Shown here piece after piece: positions 32,670-43,569 of a stretch of 64,000 nucleotides of DNA. Location of the stretch: assembly GCA_019633425.1 (NCBI GenBank), contig WSUB01000087.1, positions 62,001 through 126,000 of the forward strand, given 5' to 3'. The stretch's first letter is position 1; every line of letters begins with the position of its first letter. The DNA is from Tulasnella sp. 424 (lineage: Eukaryota; Basidiomycota; Agaricomycetes; Cantharellales; Tulasnellaceae). A program made the translations under genes and the position numbers. The notes beneath the pieces are model-generated. The model did not search any database and had not been told where the DNA came from. It worked only from the letters and a program-made list of their open reading frames with translations.

Positions 32670-35020
32670 TTGAATATGGTGTCTACGTAATCTCCTTGAG
32701 TCAGGTCGAAGAGGTCCCACCTGCGCAGTTCGATCTTGACTGCTCCTCCGCCTGCTACCCAGCAAGCAACCCTCCCCTCCTTGGTACCCCGACTGAACAT
32801 CAAGTAGGTTATTTTCTTGACTGTTTCTAAGCTGTGCCTTGGCGATTGTCCCAGTCGTTGACTATCGAGGACTCTGACAGATTCTGAACGACCGGCTTCA
32901 GCAAACGAAACCGAGCGAATGTCGGAACGCGGTCATATAAACAGCCTTCCGGGAGAGCTGCTATGCAAGATCTTCCATCTCTCTCTGGACCACTGGGAGG
33001 CTCCCAAACGTGCCCGAAGTAGGCTCAGCCTCGTTTGCCGGCTCTGGTATCAATGGGTGGAGGGAGAAGCCCGTCTCTGGACAGATATCCGGGCTTCGGA
33101 TGGGCTCGAATACGTGAGAAAGGCTGTCAGATTGTCAAAAGATACCCCCATCGACCTCCAGTACGAAGGAATATATGGAGCAACAAACACTATGCGTGTA
33201 GAAACATTCCTGCAGGAAGCTAGTCCACACGTCGCTCGCTGGCGATCACTGTCCATAGCCTCTCTTGGCGGCCGAGGGGAAGCCCTTGCGCTTCTGCCTG
33301 CAAAGCCTGTTCCAAACCTAGAGAAACTCGAGATAACGGGGTTTGGTCACCCCGAGATTAGGTCTATCGACTTGATCGCCATCACCATCGGGGACGCCGC
33401 CTTTCCCAAACTCAAGGACATCTGCATCTCCAATTCTCCTGTCACCATTCACGCCACGGCCTTCACGACACTACGGTCATTTGTTCTTACGGGAACTGCC
33501 GGATCATCATTACGCGAGATTGTCGGAGTCCTTCAAAACTCTCCTCAACTGGAGAGACTAGAACTATGGCATTGCAAAAGGCTGAAAATAGCCGAACAGG
33601 ATTGGAGTGTCCATCCGATCATGTTCGAGCGGCTTACGGCAGTTAAGCTTGAGAAGCTGCATGCGTCGGTCACGAACTTCATTCTCTCGATCGTCCACGC
33701 CCCCAATTGTAGAAGGTTGACCATCACTTACAAGATTGCGGATCCACCCCACCACTCGACTCTTTTCAACGCATCCGTCAGTCACTTGCTCCTGCCCTTC
33801 AAGGAAGGTGGGCTCACGCGCCCGCCGGTTGATGTTGTCGTTAGGGATTCATATACGGGGCCCGATGAAATTTGCATAACCATACGTGTTGGGTACATGG
33901 AGATTGACATCCATGGGTTTCGAGACGGGCCTTCTACCTTAAACAGCGTCCTACGCTGGATAGGAGACTATTCTGGGTCGGAGGCGAGCTTTCAGGCTAG
34001 TCTGGCGTTTACCTGCAGATACGTAGACCCGGGTTACGTAGAAGCATTTGGCCCGCAATTCCCCGTCAAACATCTCTCCACCACCGAGCCTTTTGGGGGG
34101 AGCGGAATGCTGGAATATCTTTCCCACCCAGGACAGCATGGAGGGTGGCCGTTTCCTCGACTCGAAAATCTGGAGTGTCTCGTACCAGGGAATCATTCGG
34201 TCATACAAACTCGTACCACCCCTCTTCTAAACATGCTTACCGCACGTTATGGCCATGGAGGCGCTGAACAATCCATTATGGTAGAGGCCCCCACGCCTCT
34301 AAAGTCCATCAAGCTACAGTGCGGCGGGCCCCCACCCGACTTGCTGATCCAGGAGATCCAAAAGATATTGAGCGATGTTGAGATCACTTATGTTTAGCCA
34401 TTCGTACGTAGAGCCTTGCGTCTGATACCAACTGTAGGTTAGATTGCGGACTAGCCGAGTGCCTTTCCCTTCTCTACCATACTCCCCATTAAATATCCAT
34501 GTTTGATAATAAAACCTCCGCCTCTACGATGCACAAGACGGTGAGCTATTTGTGGCCCGCTACTCAGGGCACCTTCAAAGGCGCGTTGTAGTCAAAGTAA
34601 GCATTCCAAACCTCGCCAAGTGAACGAGCGTTGCGGTCCAGCGTTAGATAATCCCCAACTACGAGGGATGAAGCCTGCCCGATAGAAAATGGAGCATGGA
34701 CAGGAGCTTTGACTGCGTTCTGGCTCGACCAATCCCTCGGAACCTCTGCAAACTCAATCCTTCTATTACTCGACCTCAGCCGTGGCGGTATGAAAGAAAC
34801 ACGTGGTCATCTTGTCCGCTGACGTAACATCGGCCTGTTCACAAAGTTCTCTCTGCGAAGCACCACCACAAACAACCTCAAGGCCCTCTAGATACACCAT
34901 AGCTCAGCCATCCAAATTTTCCTTCCATAAAATCGATCGAAATATTAGTATCTTTTTCTCACGTGTAGCGGTGTAGCCACCGTACCGCATTGGATGGCAT
35001 TGGATGGAGGCTGGCAGAAC
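32670..35020. repeat. F-box duplication block, copy 2
   Basis: Matches 14320-16680 across promoter, coding and 3' flanking sequence. Its left edge almost touches the end of the 31253-32662 segment, and its right edge runs into an F-box relic. Confidence 0.8.
32919..34397 (+). CDS. F-box protein, copy 2
   Basis: A single-exon ORF of 492 aa with an ATG at 32919. The N-terminal F-box reads INSLPGELLCKIFHLSLDHW and is followed by SRLSLVCRLWYQWVEGEARLW. The body has irregular leucine-rich segments and matches copy 1 nearly residue for residue. Differences cluster around the region after the F-box (DLQYEGIYGATNTM against DLEYQRVGGAIGAL) and around the VVRDSYTGPDEIC segment, which has a 2-residue insertion. 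It is presumably a substrate receptor of an SCF ubiquitin ligase; the substrate is unknown. The 3' flank is also conserved with copy 1. Confidence 0.85.
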   Translation: MSERGHINSLPGELLCKIFHLSLDHWEAPKRARSRLSLVCRLWYQWVEGEARLWTDIRASDGLEYVRKAVRLSKDTPIDLQYEGIYGATNTMRVETFLQEASPHVARWRSLSIASLGGRGEALALLPAKPVPNLEKLEITGFGHPEIRSIDLIAITIGDAAFPKLKDICISNSPVTIHATAFTTLRSFVLTGTAGSSLREIVGVLQNSPQLERLELWHCKRLKIAEQDWSVHPIMFERLTAVKLEKLHASVTNFILSIVHAPNCRRLTITYKIADPPHHSTLFNASVSHLLLPFKEGGLTRPPVDVVVRDSYTGPDEICITIRVGYMEIDIHGFRDGPSTLNSVLRWIGDYSGSEASFQASLAFTCRYVDPGYVEAFGPQFPVKHLSTTEPFGGSGMLEYLSHPGQHGGWPFPRLENLECLVPGNHSVIQTRTTPLLNMLTARYGHGGAEQSIMVEAPTPLKSIKLQCGGPPPDLLIQEIQKILSDVEITYV

Positions 35021-35164
35021 GGCATCAACAGCCTCCCAAGGAAGCTTCTATGCAACATTGTCTGGTTGGCCATTACTCTGCGGAAGACTCGAATGGACCG
35101 CTACCGGCTTAGCGTAGTCTGTCGACTTTGGTGGGAGTGGGTAGAGAGCTCAGCACCCTTGTGA
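35021..35164 (+). pseudogene. F-box relic (third copy)
   Basis: Forty-seven codons followed by a TGA encode a recognisable but diverged F-box: INSLPRKLLCNIVWLAITLR, then YRLSVVCRLWWEWVESSAPL. There is no in-frame ATG and no downstream coding continuation. It is clearly more distant from copies 1 and 2 than they are from each other. It is the stump of an older F-box gene lying immediately after the duplicated block. Confidence 0.75.
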
Positions 35165-35849
35165 ACGGACATACATCTCAGCGGAGGATAGCCCTAGCCT
35201 GAGATATAAGGTACAATTCAGAGGGCTCGATCCCATGCACTGAGTAGGAGTAAGCGTGAAAGGCGTTATGGACAGAGGAACCAAGGACGGGAGACAAACC
35301 CCGAAGACGAAGTCGGCGGACGCGTAAGGGGGCCAAGGGGCGACTGCAGCCCCACCCCCCTCCTACCATTGCAATACTCACCTATCACAGATGACCACGG
35401 TCGCGTCCTTTCTTCGCCCTCTCATTGTCGGCCATCGGCTACGGAAGTCGTTCCAGGTCCCAACTATAGAAATTTGGGCGACCCTACCGCACTCTGGTGA
35501 GCGGCGTGAGCACGTTGAATAGACTAGAAACCTGAGCCTCTCTGAGACAGCCGGAGGAATAAGGTCGGGTCGAACGCTAATTCACCGACATTGTCGAGCC
35601 TGTCGAGTAAGCATGCCTGTCCGTCCAACTTGTTAATCAGGAACATAGATATATAATAGACACCTCACTCCAGGGTGTTCATAACTTATATCAAAGTCTT
35701 AAAAAAAGTCACCGATACCACAATCAAAGTGCATAGCGAACTCGGATGGCATAAAAGAGGCGCGTCTGGCAAACGTCAAAAGAAAACCCCCCCTCGTCCT
35801 CGCAGGTTAATCATCTCCCATTCCAATCAAAACGTCCCAGTTGCTCGTC
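35165..35849. other. Spacer and 3' flank of the NUDE gene
   Basis: No gene is supported. From about 35691 onward the sequence is duplicated at 21211 as part of the NUDE fragment copy. Confidence 0.5.
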
Positions 35850-38140
35850 TCAAGGCTCTGCATCACCTCCAGAAACCCTCCGATGCTCTCCACTCCCGGA
35901 ATGGTAGTAACTGGTCGGAGAAACCCCTGAAGATGACGACGTTGACAAGGACCTCGCGCTAGCCTCAAGCGGGATCGCAGCTGGTAAACCGGCATACTTC
36001 AACGGCACGCTCGATCTCAGTGGGTTCGTCGAAGGTGTCGAATTGGTCAAAACGCGGACAGCGTCAGTAGATGTCCGTCGGGTGTAAGCTGGTATAGCTG
36101 ATGGTGCCGGAGAATAAGGTCGTGGAGAGGCGGTGGGGAGAGTCGACTGAGAGCGTTTGTGTCCTAGCCGACTGGGAAACTTGATCTCGTTCTTCGAATC
36201 ACCACTGACTTGAGATTGTGGGACTGTGGCTGCCCTTGAAGCTGAGGAGTGCAGGTACTTGGTCATAGCTCCCACCACTTTCGTCTTGACGCTGGACTTT
36301 GAAGACGTCGACGATGCGACGCTCCCCGTAGACGACCTGAGGTCTCCATCCAAGTCTGGAGATAAAGGACTTTCTGGAGGTGCGTCTGAGGATTCGTCCG
36401 GCTTGAAGCCGCGTTGAGGGAACGAGCTTGGCGGAGGCATCAGGATTGCCGAATCGTCCCGTGGCATTGTCCTGGAGGGGACCGAGCTGCGCGGCTTGGC
36501 TTTCGGAGTGGCTTTAACCGTGTCCGTAGAATCCCTAATCTTGAGGATAGCCTCCAGATCCGAGTCCGACTCGGAAGCAAAGCTCAACCTCCCAATTTTT
36601 CCGACACTCCCAAACCTCTCGTTGCCGGATTCGGCTTCGGAGGCAGAAGACAAGGACGACCTTCCCGACGTTCTCGACCCACTCCTCATAGCCAGACCGA
36701 AATTTCCGAGTCTAAACGGGGTAATCTCAGGCCGGCTGGTGTCCGAATCGCTGCGGCGAGGTCTGAGCATTGCTCTGGCTCTTGATTGGAGTGGTGTTGG
36801 AGTGGTCACGGTGACGTCCTTGGTTCTAGGCGCACGAGGGGTCTTTCGTGTATCTGAAACCTGGTTCTCCTCCTCTTCCTCCTCCGTCTGGACAACGACC
36901 CACCCCGGACTCTTCGAAGAATTCGAGCTTCCAACGGATCTCGTGCTGTCCAGCGACTGTCGAGGTCTTGGTGGCTGGTGCGGTTGGTGCTGTTGATGCC
37001 GCTGATTCTCTTTCCCTCCAAACCCGAGCATAGAAGGGCTGGCGGGGACGGCGGATTTCGAGGACGAGGTGGACATGGCTACAGCCCGTGTAATGCTATT
37101 CAGCCTCGGCCTAATCTTCGGCAACCCGACTCCTATCTTCGTTTGAAGAGCCCTCGTCTTGTTACGCATGTCATTGACCATGGATAAGCCGCGGGACGGA
37201 GGCGGGGGACGGGGTTGAGGTGATGCCGTGGCTGTAACGAATGAAATTTGAGGTCGTAGACTTTGCTGCCGTTGAGGTAAGCGGGATGAAGTGGAAGTGC
37301 TGAGAATAGACGTTGTCGGGGAAGGAGGAATATCCTTCAACTCCAGGTCCCGAGGTACAACAGGGCTTGGGGCGGCTGTTGAGAGTGGAGAGCTCGTGAC
37401 CACAGGAGTTGTTGTGATCACGGGCATCCGGGAGACTTTGCGTTGGAGGACCACGATTTCATTTTGAAGGTCTGCATATGGCGTGTTAGCTCAAGGAGGT
37501 CTTGGTGTTTGCTGTCACATACCCGAGTTCGCGTCCCTCAGACGTTGATTCTCCTCGCTCAACGTCCTCTTTTCACCAACCTCTCCTTCTAACAGAATCT
37601 TCTCCTCCATGATACGGTTGAACTGGGATTCCAACTCCTTCAAAGACTCCGCGGCCGCTCGCTCGTTCCGTTCCAAGTCATCATTCCCCATCTCCAGCTC
37701 CACAACCTGAGACTTGTAGGTTGCGATCGTTTGACGAACCGCAGTCAGCTCGAGCTGAAGCTTATTTACAAGGTCGTTCGATTGGATAAACTTGGCCTAT
37801 ATAAACACCATGGGGGAATGAACAAAGCCAAAAACTGTCAGCCATGTTGAAACGCGTAATAGTATGGGAACCCGATTGTGGCGTTTACCTGCCAGTTGTC
37901 CCTATCGACCTCCAACCTCCTAACCTGATCCTCGAGCTCCCTTTGAGCGCGTTCTGTCCTCTGCAACTCCTTCTCGAGCTCTTCCTCTAGTTCTTGACTA
38001 CTAGCTTGAAATTCATCTAGTTCGTCTCGAGCCAAATCGAGCAACTCCTTGACTTGCTCATACTTTTGATGCCAGTCGATAGCCTGGGAGTCGTCTTCAG
38101 AGACGCTGATATCGCCTTCACCATCAAAGATTGAGCTCAT
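35850..38140 (-). CDS. nudE: NUDE-domain protein (dynein/LIS1 regulator)
   Basis: Three exons, right to left: 38140-37889, 37796-37523 and 37471-35850, giving 715 aa. The first ~175 residues form the long coiled coil of the NUDE/NDEL1 family: WHQKYEQVKELLDLARDELDE, then LEEELEKELQRTERAQRELE, and LEMGNDDLERNERAAAESL near the LIS1-binding part. The remaining 540 residues are Ser/Pro-rich, probably disordered, with a HKRSQSTLP-like basic patch. Proteins of this family bind LIS1 and dynein and act in nuclear migration and spindle positioning. The tail is longer than in animal NDEL1, as in other filamentous fungi. A truncated copy of the last exon lies at 21367. The start ATG at 38140 fits the conserved MSSIFD-type N terminus and faces SNIP1 across a short divergent promoter. 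Confidence 0.88.
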
Positions 38141-38356
38141 GGTTGGAGGGGAGTGGTTGGGGTGGACGCAACGGGTTGGGTTGTTGTTCCCGTTCGTTGG
38201 TCGTCGGAAGAAGCTTGACGAGGACAGCGGCGGGAATTCGAAGCAAGGTCAGGTGTTGGTGGCTGGGTGGGTTTGTTTGCAACGGGCGGTTCGAAGTTCC
38301 AGCTTTGGCTCGCTTTGTCTACGGTCTCTGTTGGAATTTCGATCCACCACTGCAGC
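38141..38356. promoter_or_regulatory. Divergent promoter of NUDE and SNIP1 genes
   Basis: Only 216 bp separate the two start codons, so both 5' UTRs and both promoters must fit here. No TATA box is evident on either strand. Short divergent promoters often drive constitutively expressed gene pairs, but co-regulation is not shown by the sequence. Confidence 0.6.
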
Positions 38357-39430
38357 ATGGCACCTTCAAATCGTTCTCCTCCTCCAAGAGGATCTTCTTA
38401 CTCTGGAAGAGATGGCAATCGGGATAGAGATAGGGACTGGGATAGGCGGAGGGACGACAGAGATAGGCGAAGACGCGATTCACCACCCCCACGGAGCTCT
38501 CGAGACGACCGCTACCCCGACAGGCCAAGACCGCGGGATGACTATTCATCCAGGAAAGACGACCGCCGAGATCGAGATAGGAGAGATGATAGGAGTTATG
38601 GAGATGGGCGACGAGACAGGAGAGACGACAACCACCGTCGCCGTTCTCGGTCACCAAAGCGAGATTCACGCTCGGCCTCTGCAGCTGCTTCGCCAAAACC
38701 AGCCGCCAAACCCAACTTCGGCAACTCTGGGCTTCTTGCAGCAGCTACGAATACGGTTAAAGCAAGCGATGGGAGCTCCACCGTATTGAAGTACAACGAA
38801 CCTCCAGAAGCCAGGAAACCGACGCAGAACTGGCGATTGTATGTTTTCAAGGGCAAGGAGGACCTTGGTAAGTTGTATATGCGGAATAATTTCGAATCCT
38901 GTTTACTGAATAACCCGCCTTTAGGCTTACTCCACATTGCCAAGCAGAGTTGCTATCTTGTTGGCAGAGACCAACTCGTTCGTACTTCATTCCTCCGACT
39001 CACTGACGATAGACTAACATTCGGTGACCACCCGTCTGCAAAAAAAAGGTCGCTGATATCCCCATCGATCACCCTTCCTGCTCAAAGCAGCACGCCGCCA
39101 TTCAATATCGTCAAGTTCACGAAAAGGACGAATGGGGCGCTTCAAAACCCGTCATAAAGTAAGCCACGTTGCGTCCGCCACACCAAGACACATGCTAACT
39201 GCCATGGCATTTATAGACCGTTCCTAATCGATCTCGAGTCGACTAACGGAACCTTTGTTAACGATAAGCCTATACCGGTCTCGCGGTATTATGAGCTTAA
39301 ACAGAGCGATGGTGCGTTTTGTGAAGCTCCCAGGCCTGGCCAACACCATTAACCCCCGTTATTTTTGGCAGTAATCAAGTTCGGTCAGTCGACTAGAGAA
39401 TATGTACTGCTGAATGAAGATGATGCTTGA
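38357..39430 (+). CDS. FHA-domain splicing factor, SNIP1/Pml1 family
   Basis: Five exons: 38357-38867, 38925-38977, 39049-39158, 39217-39311 and 39372-39430, giving 275 aa. The first ~115 residues are an Arg/Asp/Ser-rich tail (RDGNRDRDRDWDRRRDDRDR and similar). The conserved linker KYNEPPEARKPTQNWRLYVF leads into a complete FHA domain with LVGRDQLVADIPIDHPSCSK, the QHAAIQYR strand, and DLESTNGTFVNDKPI. This is the layout of SNIP1 in animals and Pml1 in yeast, a subunit of the RES complex that helps retain and splice pre-mRNA in the nucleus. FHA domains bind phosphothreonine. The donor at 38978 (GTTCGT) is unusual but gives the conserved LVADIPIDHPSCSKQH junction. It shares a promoter with NUDE. 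Confidence 0.88.
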
Positions 39431-39509
39431 CAATCCGTCGATTCTCACCTTACGATGCTGTTCTCACCCGATCGGTCGCCAAATCTACTTTGAGTTGCAT
39501 GTAAGAAGC

Positions 39510-42500
39510 CGCGAAGCCTTTCCGAATATTGGTGTGCATGCACAAAGTCTACGTTGCTGGACTAGCATTTCTAGGCTGTTGTAGTGACTTGGGCTCCATG
39601 GTGAGTATTAAGCGTTCGTCAGTACCGACGAGCAGATGGAGTATGACTTCGATGTCATCTACTAAGTGTAAGGCGCAGATACCCTAAGGGTCTCTGGACT
39701 CGAAGGGGTTTAAAAGGTTGTAACCTCGGGCTTGGCACGAGAAGACCGTGCCCGCATCGCCTCTTAAGGGTGACCCGCTCCACCCTACCCCTGTCTTCAC
39801 CACATCATCCCAACCACCACTACAGGTCCGCAGTCCGTTTTTTTAAAGCATCATGGCACAACCTCCTCCAAATCCAGCTTCAACGACGCAGAAGAGCGTC
39901 ATTGACAACTACGAACCGAACATTTCTCCGCGATTTGGCCACGTCGAGGATTTCTGGAAGCGGTATGACGAACTCGCAGACCGCAGCGATAGAGAAATGG
40001 TCTCAAACTTGAATGGAAACCTGGATGTACTCTTGATATTCGTGAGTTTTCTAACTCGAAACTCGTACGAGCGGGTAGTGGACATCATACATTGTTGATT
40101 GACTCATCAACCGCCCACAGGCTGGTTTGTTCTCCGCAGTGAACACGACCTTCATTTCTACCGCTATGCCAAGTCTTTCACCAGACCCCTCAGATAGAAC
40201 CAATGCTTTGCTTGAGCGTCTCGTATTACGCTTCGAGAATGCATCCGTCACGCCAGCCGAGACCTCCCCTCCCTTCTCTCCGTCACGAGGCTCTATCACG
40301 GCTAACTGTTTTCTCTACACCAGCTTGTGCTGCAGTCTCAGCGCCGCCATGGGTGCCATGTTGGCAAAGGAATGGCTGCAATCCTACAGTCGTTCGGGTC
40401 AGGCAGGTCCATTAGAGGAGCAGGTACGATTTCGGCAGAAAAAGTACACTGCAGCCCAAGAGGGGCACTTGGAATCGGTCATCCTCTTCCTACCAAACCT
40501 CCTCCTCCTCTCCGTTCTCCTATTCTTCGCCGGGCTAGTCTTCTTCCTCTTCCCCATCAATTCGACGGTGGCAGCAGTTGTAATTGCATTTTTCGGCGTC
40601 GGAATGGCGCTGTCGGGTGTGACAATCGTCGCAGGAGCAATATCACCACTCTCTCCATTCCAAACGGCCATTTCTCGAGCCCTGCGCCGCACTTTGGGCC
40701 TCCCGTTTTGGTGTTGGAAGGGACTAAAACGCTTGTTGAAACGCCTTGCCGGGATCCCGAAATTTAGGCACGGGATGCGGTGGATCGGAGCAAGGCTTCG
40801 TAGGCGAAAAGAAGAGCTCCAAGAGTTCCTTGGCTTGACGGACGCATCGGTGCGTGGTGACGAGGACGAGTCGACAAGGCCTTCGTCGCTCCACGTGGCG
40901 CTCTCAGAGGATGGGCACAGGGTAGTCCGGAGCGTTCGGGATCGAGTTCTTCAACGCCCTGTTCTCGTGCGGGCATCGGGATTCATCGAAAAATGGGTCA
41001 CAACACCGATTGGAACTCACGCTCAACCCATAATTAGGATCTTCAAACCCAGCACTCCTGATAATCCCGAGTCAGTTGAGGGCAATGATCGGGACCAGCA
41101 TCTTGTGAATGCACAAGCCGCCAGCTGGCTTTTGGAGATGACATCCAGTCTGGAAGATCAGCTCACCGTCGCCCAAAATATCTGCTTCATTGATCCAACC
41201 GCATGCGACATCCCAGCTCTCCATCCTGGACTTTGGAGGCGCCTTCTATCCTTGACTGCTGAAGCCATCCGTGCCTGCCAAAAACAACTGACGGACAGGA
41301 ATAGATCAGTTGCAGAGCAATTCGGAAATGCATTGTACCACTTACTACTTTGCTACCCTCGAAACCACGAGCTATGGAGTCAACTCAAGCAGGAGCTGCC
41401 AGTCGATTTGTTTCAGTCTCGAGGTGCTCCCATCTTGATCGAACTGTCTTACGCTCTTTGGGGAGTTGGAATTGGAAATTTCCCTCCTTTGCCTAGGCAG
41501 TCGTATTCATTCAGGAAAATGATGCTCCACAATATCGTAGTTGACCTTCAGGATCAGTGGTTACCCGGGGGCGGCCGCACACTCAATGGGCCTTATGATG
41601 ATGCAATGCTGAGTCTCATTGGCCTGCAAATATCACTTCGTATCGGGAAAAAAGCGGCTTCGATGGATATTCGAATCGGGCAAAACTTGCAAGACGTGGC
41701 TTCACGGGCTTACTTGGGGTATGTTAGCTAGTCCCTGCAGCTATTCTGACGGGTTCTGATCTTCTTTCAAGTGCCAATCTCGACAGGAACCTTGCAGATG
41801 CCTTACCTGCCCTCACCCACTTCATAGTTTCCAAGCCTAGCTTCACGAGTTCCGCGTCCATTTGTTCGGCGTTCTTAGCAAGAATCAAACTTCTTGTGCG
41901 CAAGGAAGGCCTATCACAAGAACTCCGAGAATCTCTCGCCTCATCTTTAACTGAGCTTCTCTCGTGGTTTGGAACGTTCACCCGCCACGAGCCTGAATTT
42001 GTTCGGCTGTCGATGGTAGCACTTGGTACCTTTCGCGTTGCAGAGCAGGTCGTATTCCGCAACAGGAATGATGCCCCCACCATTAAGACACTGTACCACG
42101 CTCTGCAGTATTCTGTTATATCCGCAGAGCGTAACTTCCGAGTAGCTGATTCAATTTCCCTAGAGGATTATCTTCTCGAATCCTTGGACTGGATTCCATT
42201 GCTTTCGATACCGGGATCAAGCCAAGAACGTCAACTAGGAAACTACCCTCAGCTTATTGCTGGTATCTCCCGGGGTCTGAGCGCTAGCTCGGACTCAAAA
42301 CGAGATAGATGGATGGCACTCATTCATAGAAATCTGATCCAATTAATTCATGGGCGTAACTCGAGTGTCTGGAGAGATGCCGGGATCGCAACCTACGCGG
42401 TCTGCCACCTGAGGAAGGGAGCTAACTACGACGTTCTGAATCGGCAGATCCAGATCATCAGGCATTTGATTTCAATCTCAGGCGATTGGTCGGCGGATCT

Positions 42501-43425
42501 ACTTGCTGCCGAAGTCGTCGAAGCAGTTGTCGAAGCCGCGGAGACAATCAATGGCTGGTTTGGTTGGCCTCCAGCCTTCCGACGGGACCTTCACACGGTG
42601 CTCTTAGACCTCATCCTGAGAGTGTGGAGCGCCCATATTCGTACGCAAAACTCACCCTCACGCGGTGCTAATCGCTGGCCAATGGACGCAACTCTCCATG
42701 CACTGCGTATCATTATGCCCTCTGTCACACCACCCCAAGCGGGGCCGCGTAGTTTTGTAATGGGAAGCGTCACCTTACAGCTCGATGTACTTTCGTTACT
42801 AGTTGATTCCCTGAGGAGGGTCCAGCCAGAAACCGCTTTCTTAGCTCATAACTTGGACGTTTCGATCAATCGTCTCTATGATAACCCCGACAAGCAATTC
42901 AGGTGGAATCACTTCTTATATGCCCATCACAGACCCTCGCTGCCTTGTTCTCGGTCGGTATACATCAATAATGGACTTTTATAGTGGGGTCGGTAACGAC
43001 TTTTAGTGCTCATCACTCTTCCATGCTCTCATATTGGTGTCGCACTATTTTATGGGCATGTCTATACGATGTATTCAAAGGGGCTAGATAGATCCAGAGC
43101 TTCGTCCTGTGCCTTTATAAAACATACCTATGTTATCCTTGTATGATCTCAACTGCAGGTTTGTACATCTCCACAGACTCGAGTTTCAAACACATAGACA
43201 TAAGAATGATTCAACTGAAGTGGAAAGCGACAGCAAAAAAAATCATTTGCTGACTGGCATTTGTTAATCAAGCTCAACGAGCATGTTTCATCATCAACTC
43301 TCTACAGTGCAGAGAACGGGAGCTGCGGGGTCATATTCAGCCCATGAGCGCGCAAGCCCCTAATACACCCCCGAAGCGACGAACTTTGTGCTCGGGTTCA
43401 CTAGTTCCTGGTCAACTCGTCCTGG
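39510..43425. repeat. Tandem duplication unit 1 (DUF6535 gene)
   Basis: This unit matches 43570-47495 from upstream of the ORF (TTGCTGGACTAGCATTTCTA) to about 430 bp past the stop (TTTGTGCTCGGGTTCACTAG). The unit spacing is about 4.07 kb. Coding and flanking DNA are both conserved. Confidence 0.85.
39853..42984 (+). CDS. DUF6535-domain membrane protein, copy 1
   Basis: Three exons: 39853-40041, 40121-41718 and 41772-42984, giving 999 aa. The N terminus carries the DUF6535 signature: DFWKRYDELADRSDREMVS, NLNGNLDVLLIFAGLFSAVN. About four hydrophobic segments follow, around AGLFSAVNTTFISTAMP, CCSLSAAMGAMLA, LLLLSVLLFFAGLVFFLF and VVIAFFGVGMALSGVTI, so it is probably membrane-bound. The next 700 residues are soluble, helical and have no motif I recognise. 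The family is restricted to and expanded in Agaricomycetes, and its function is unknown. The intron acceptor at 41771 restores the conserved LGANLDRNLADALP junction, which the gene copy 2 model supports independently. It is the upstream member of a tandem pair. Confidence 0.85.
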
Positions 43426-43569
43426 TTTGTACATTCGGGCGGCTCCCTAAGTTCCGAAAGTTTTTTCAGAGAACGGGGAGATCAGTGGAAAAACCAAATC
43501 GTGCGGCGTCAAATGGGTCTGGGACTGAGAGCAATGCATGGCCTTGTATCGGTGGCCGTGGAAAGCATG

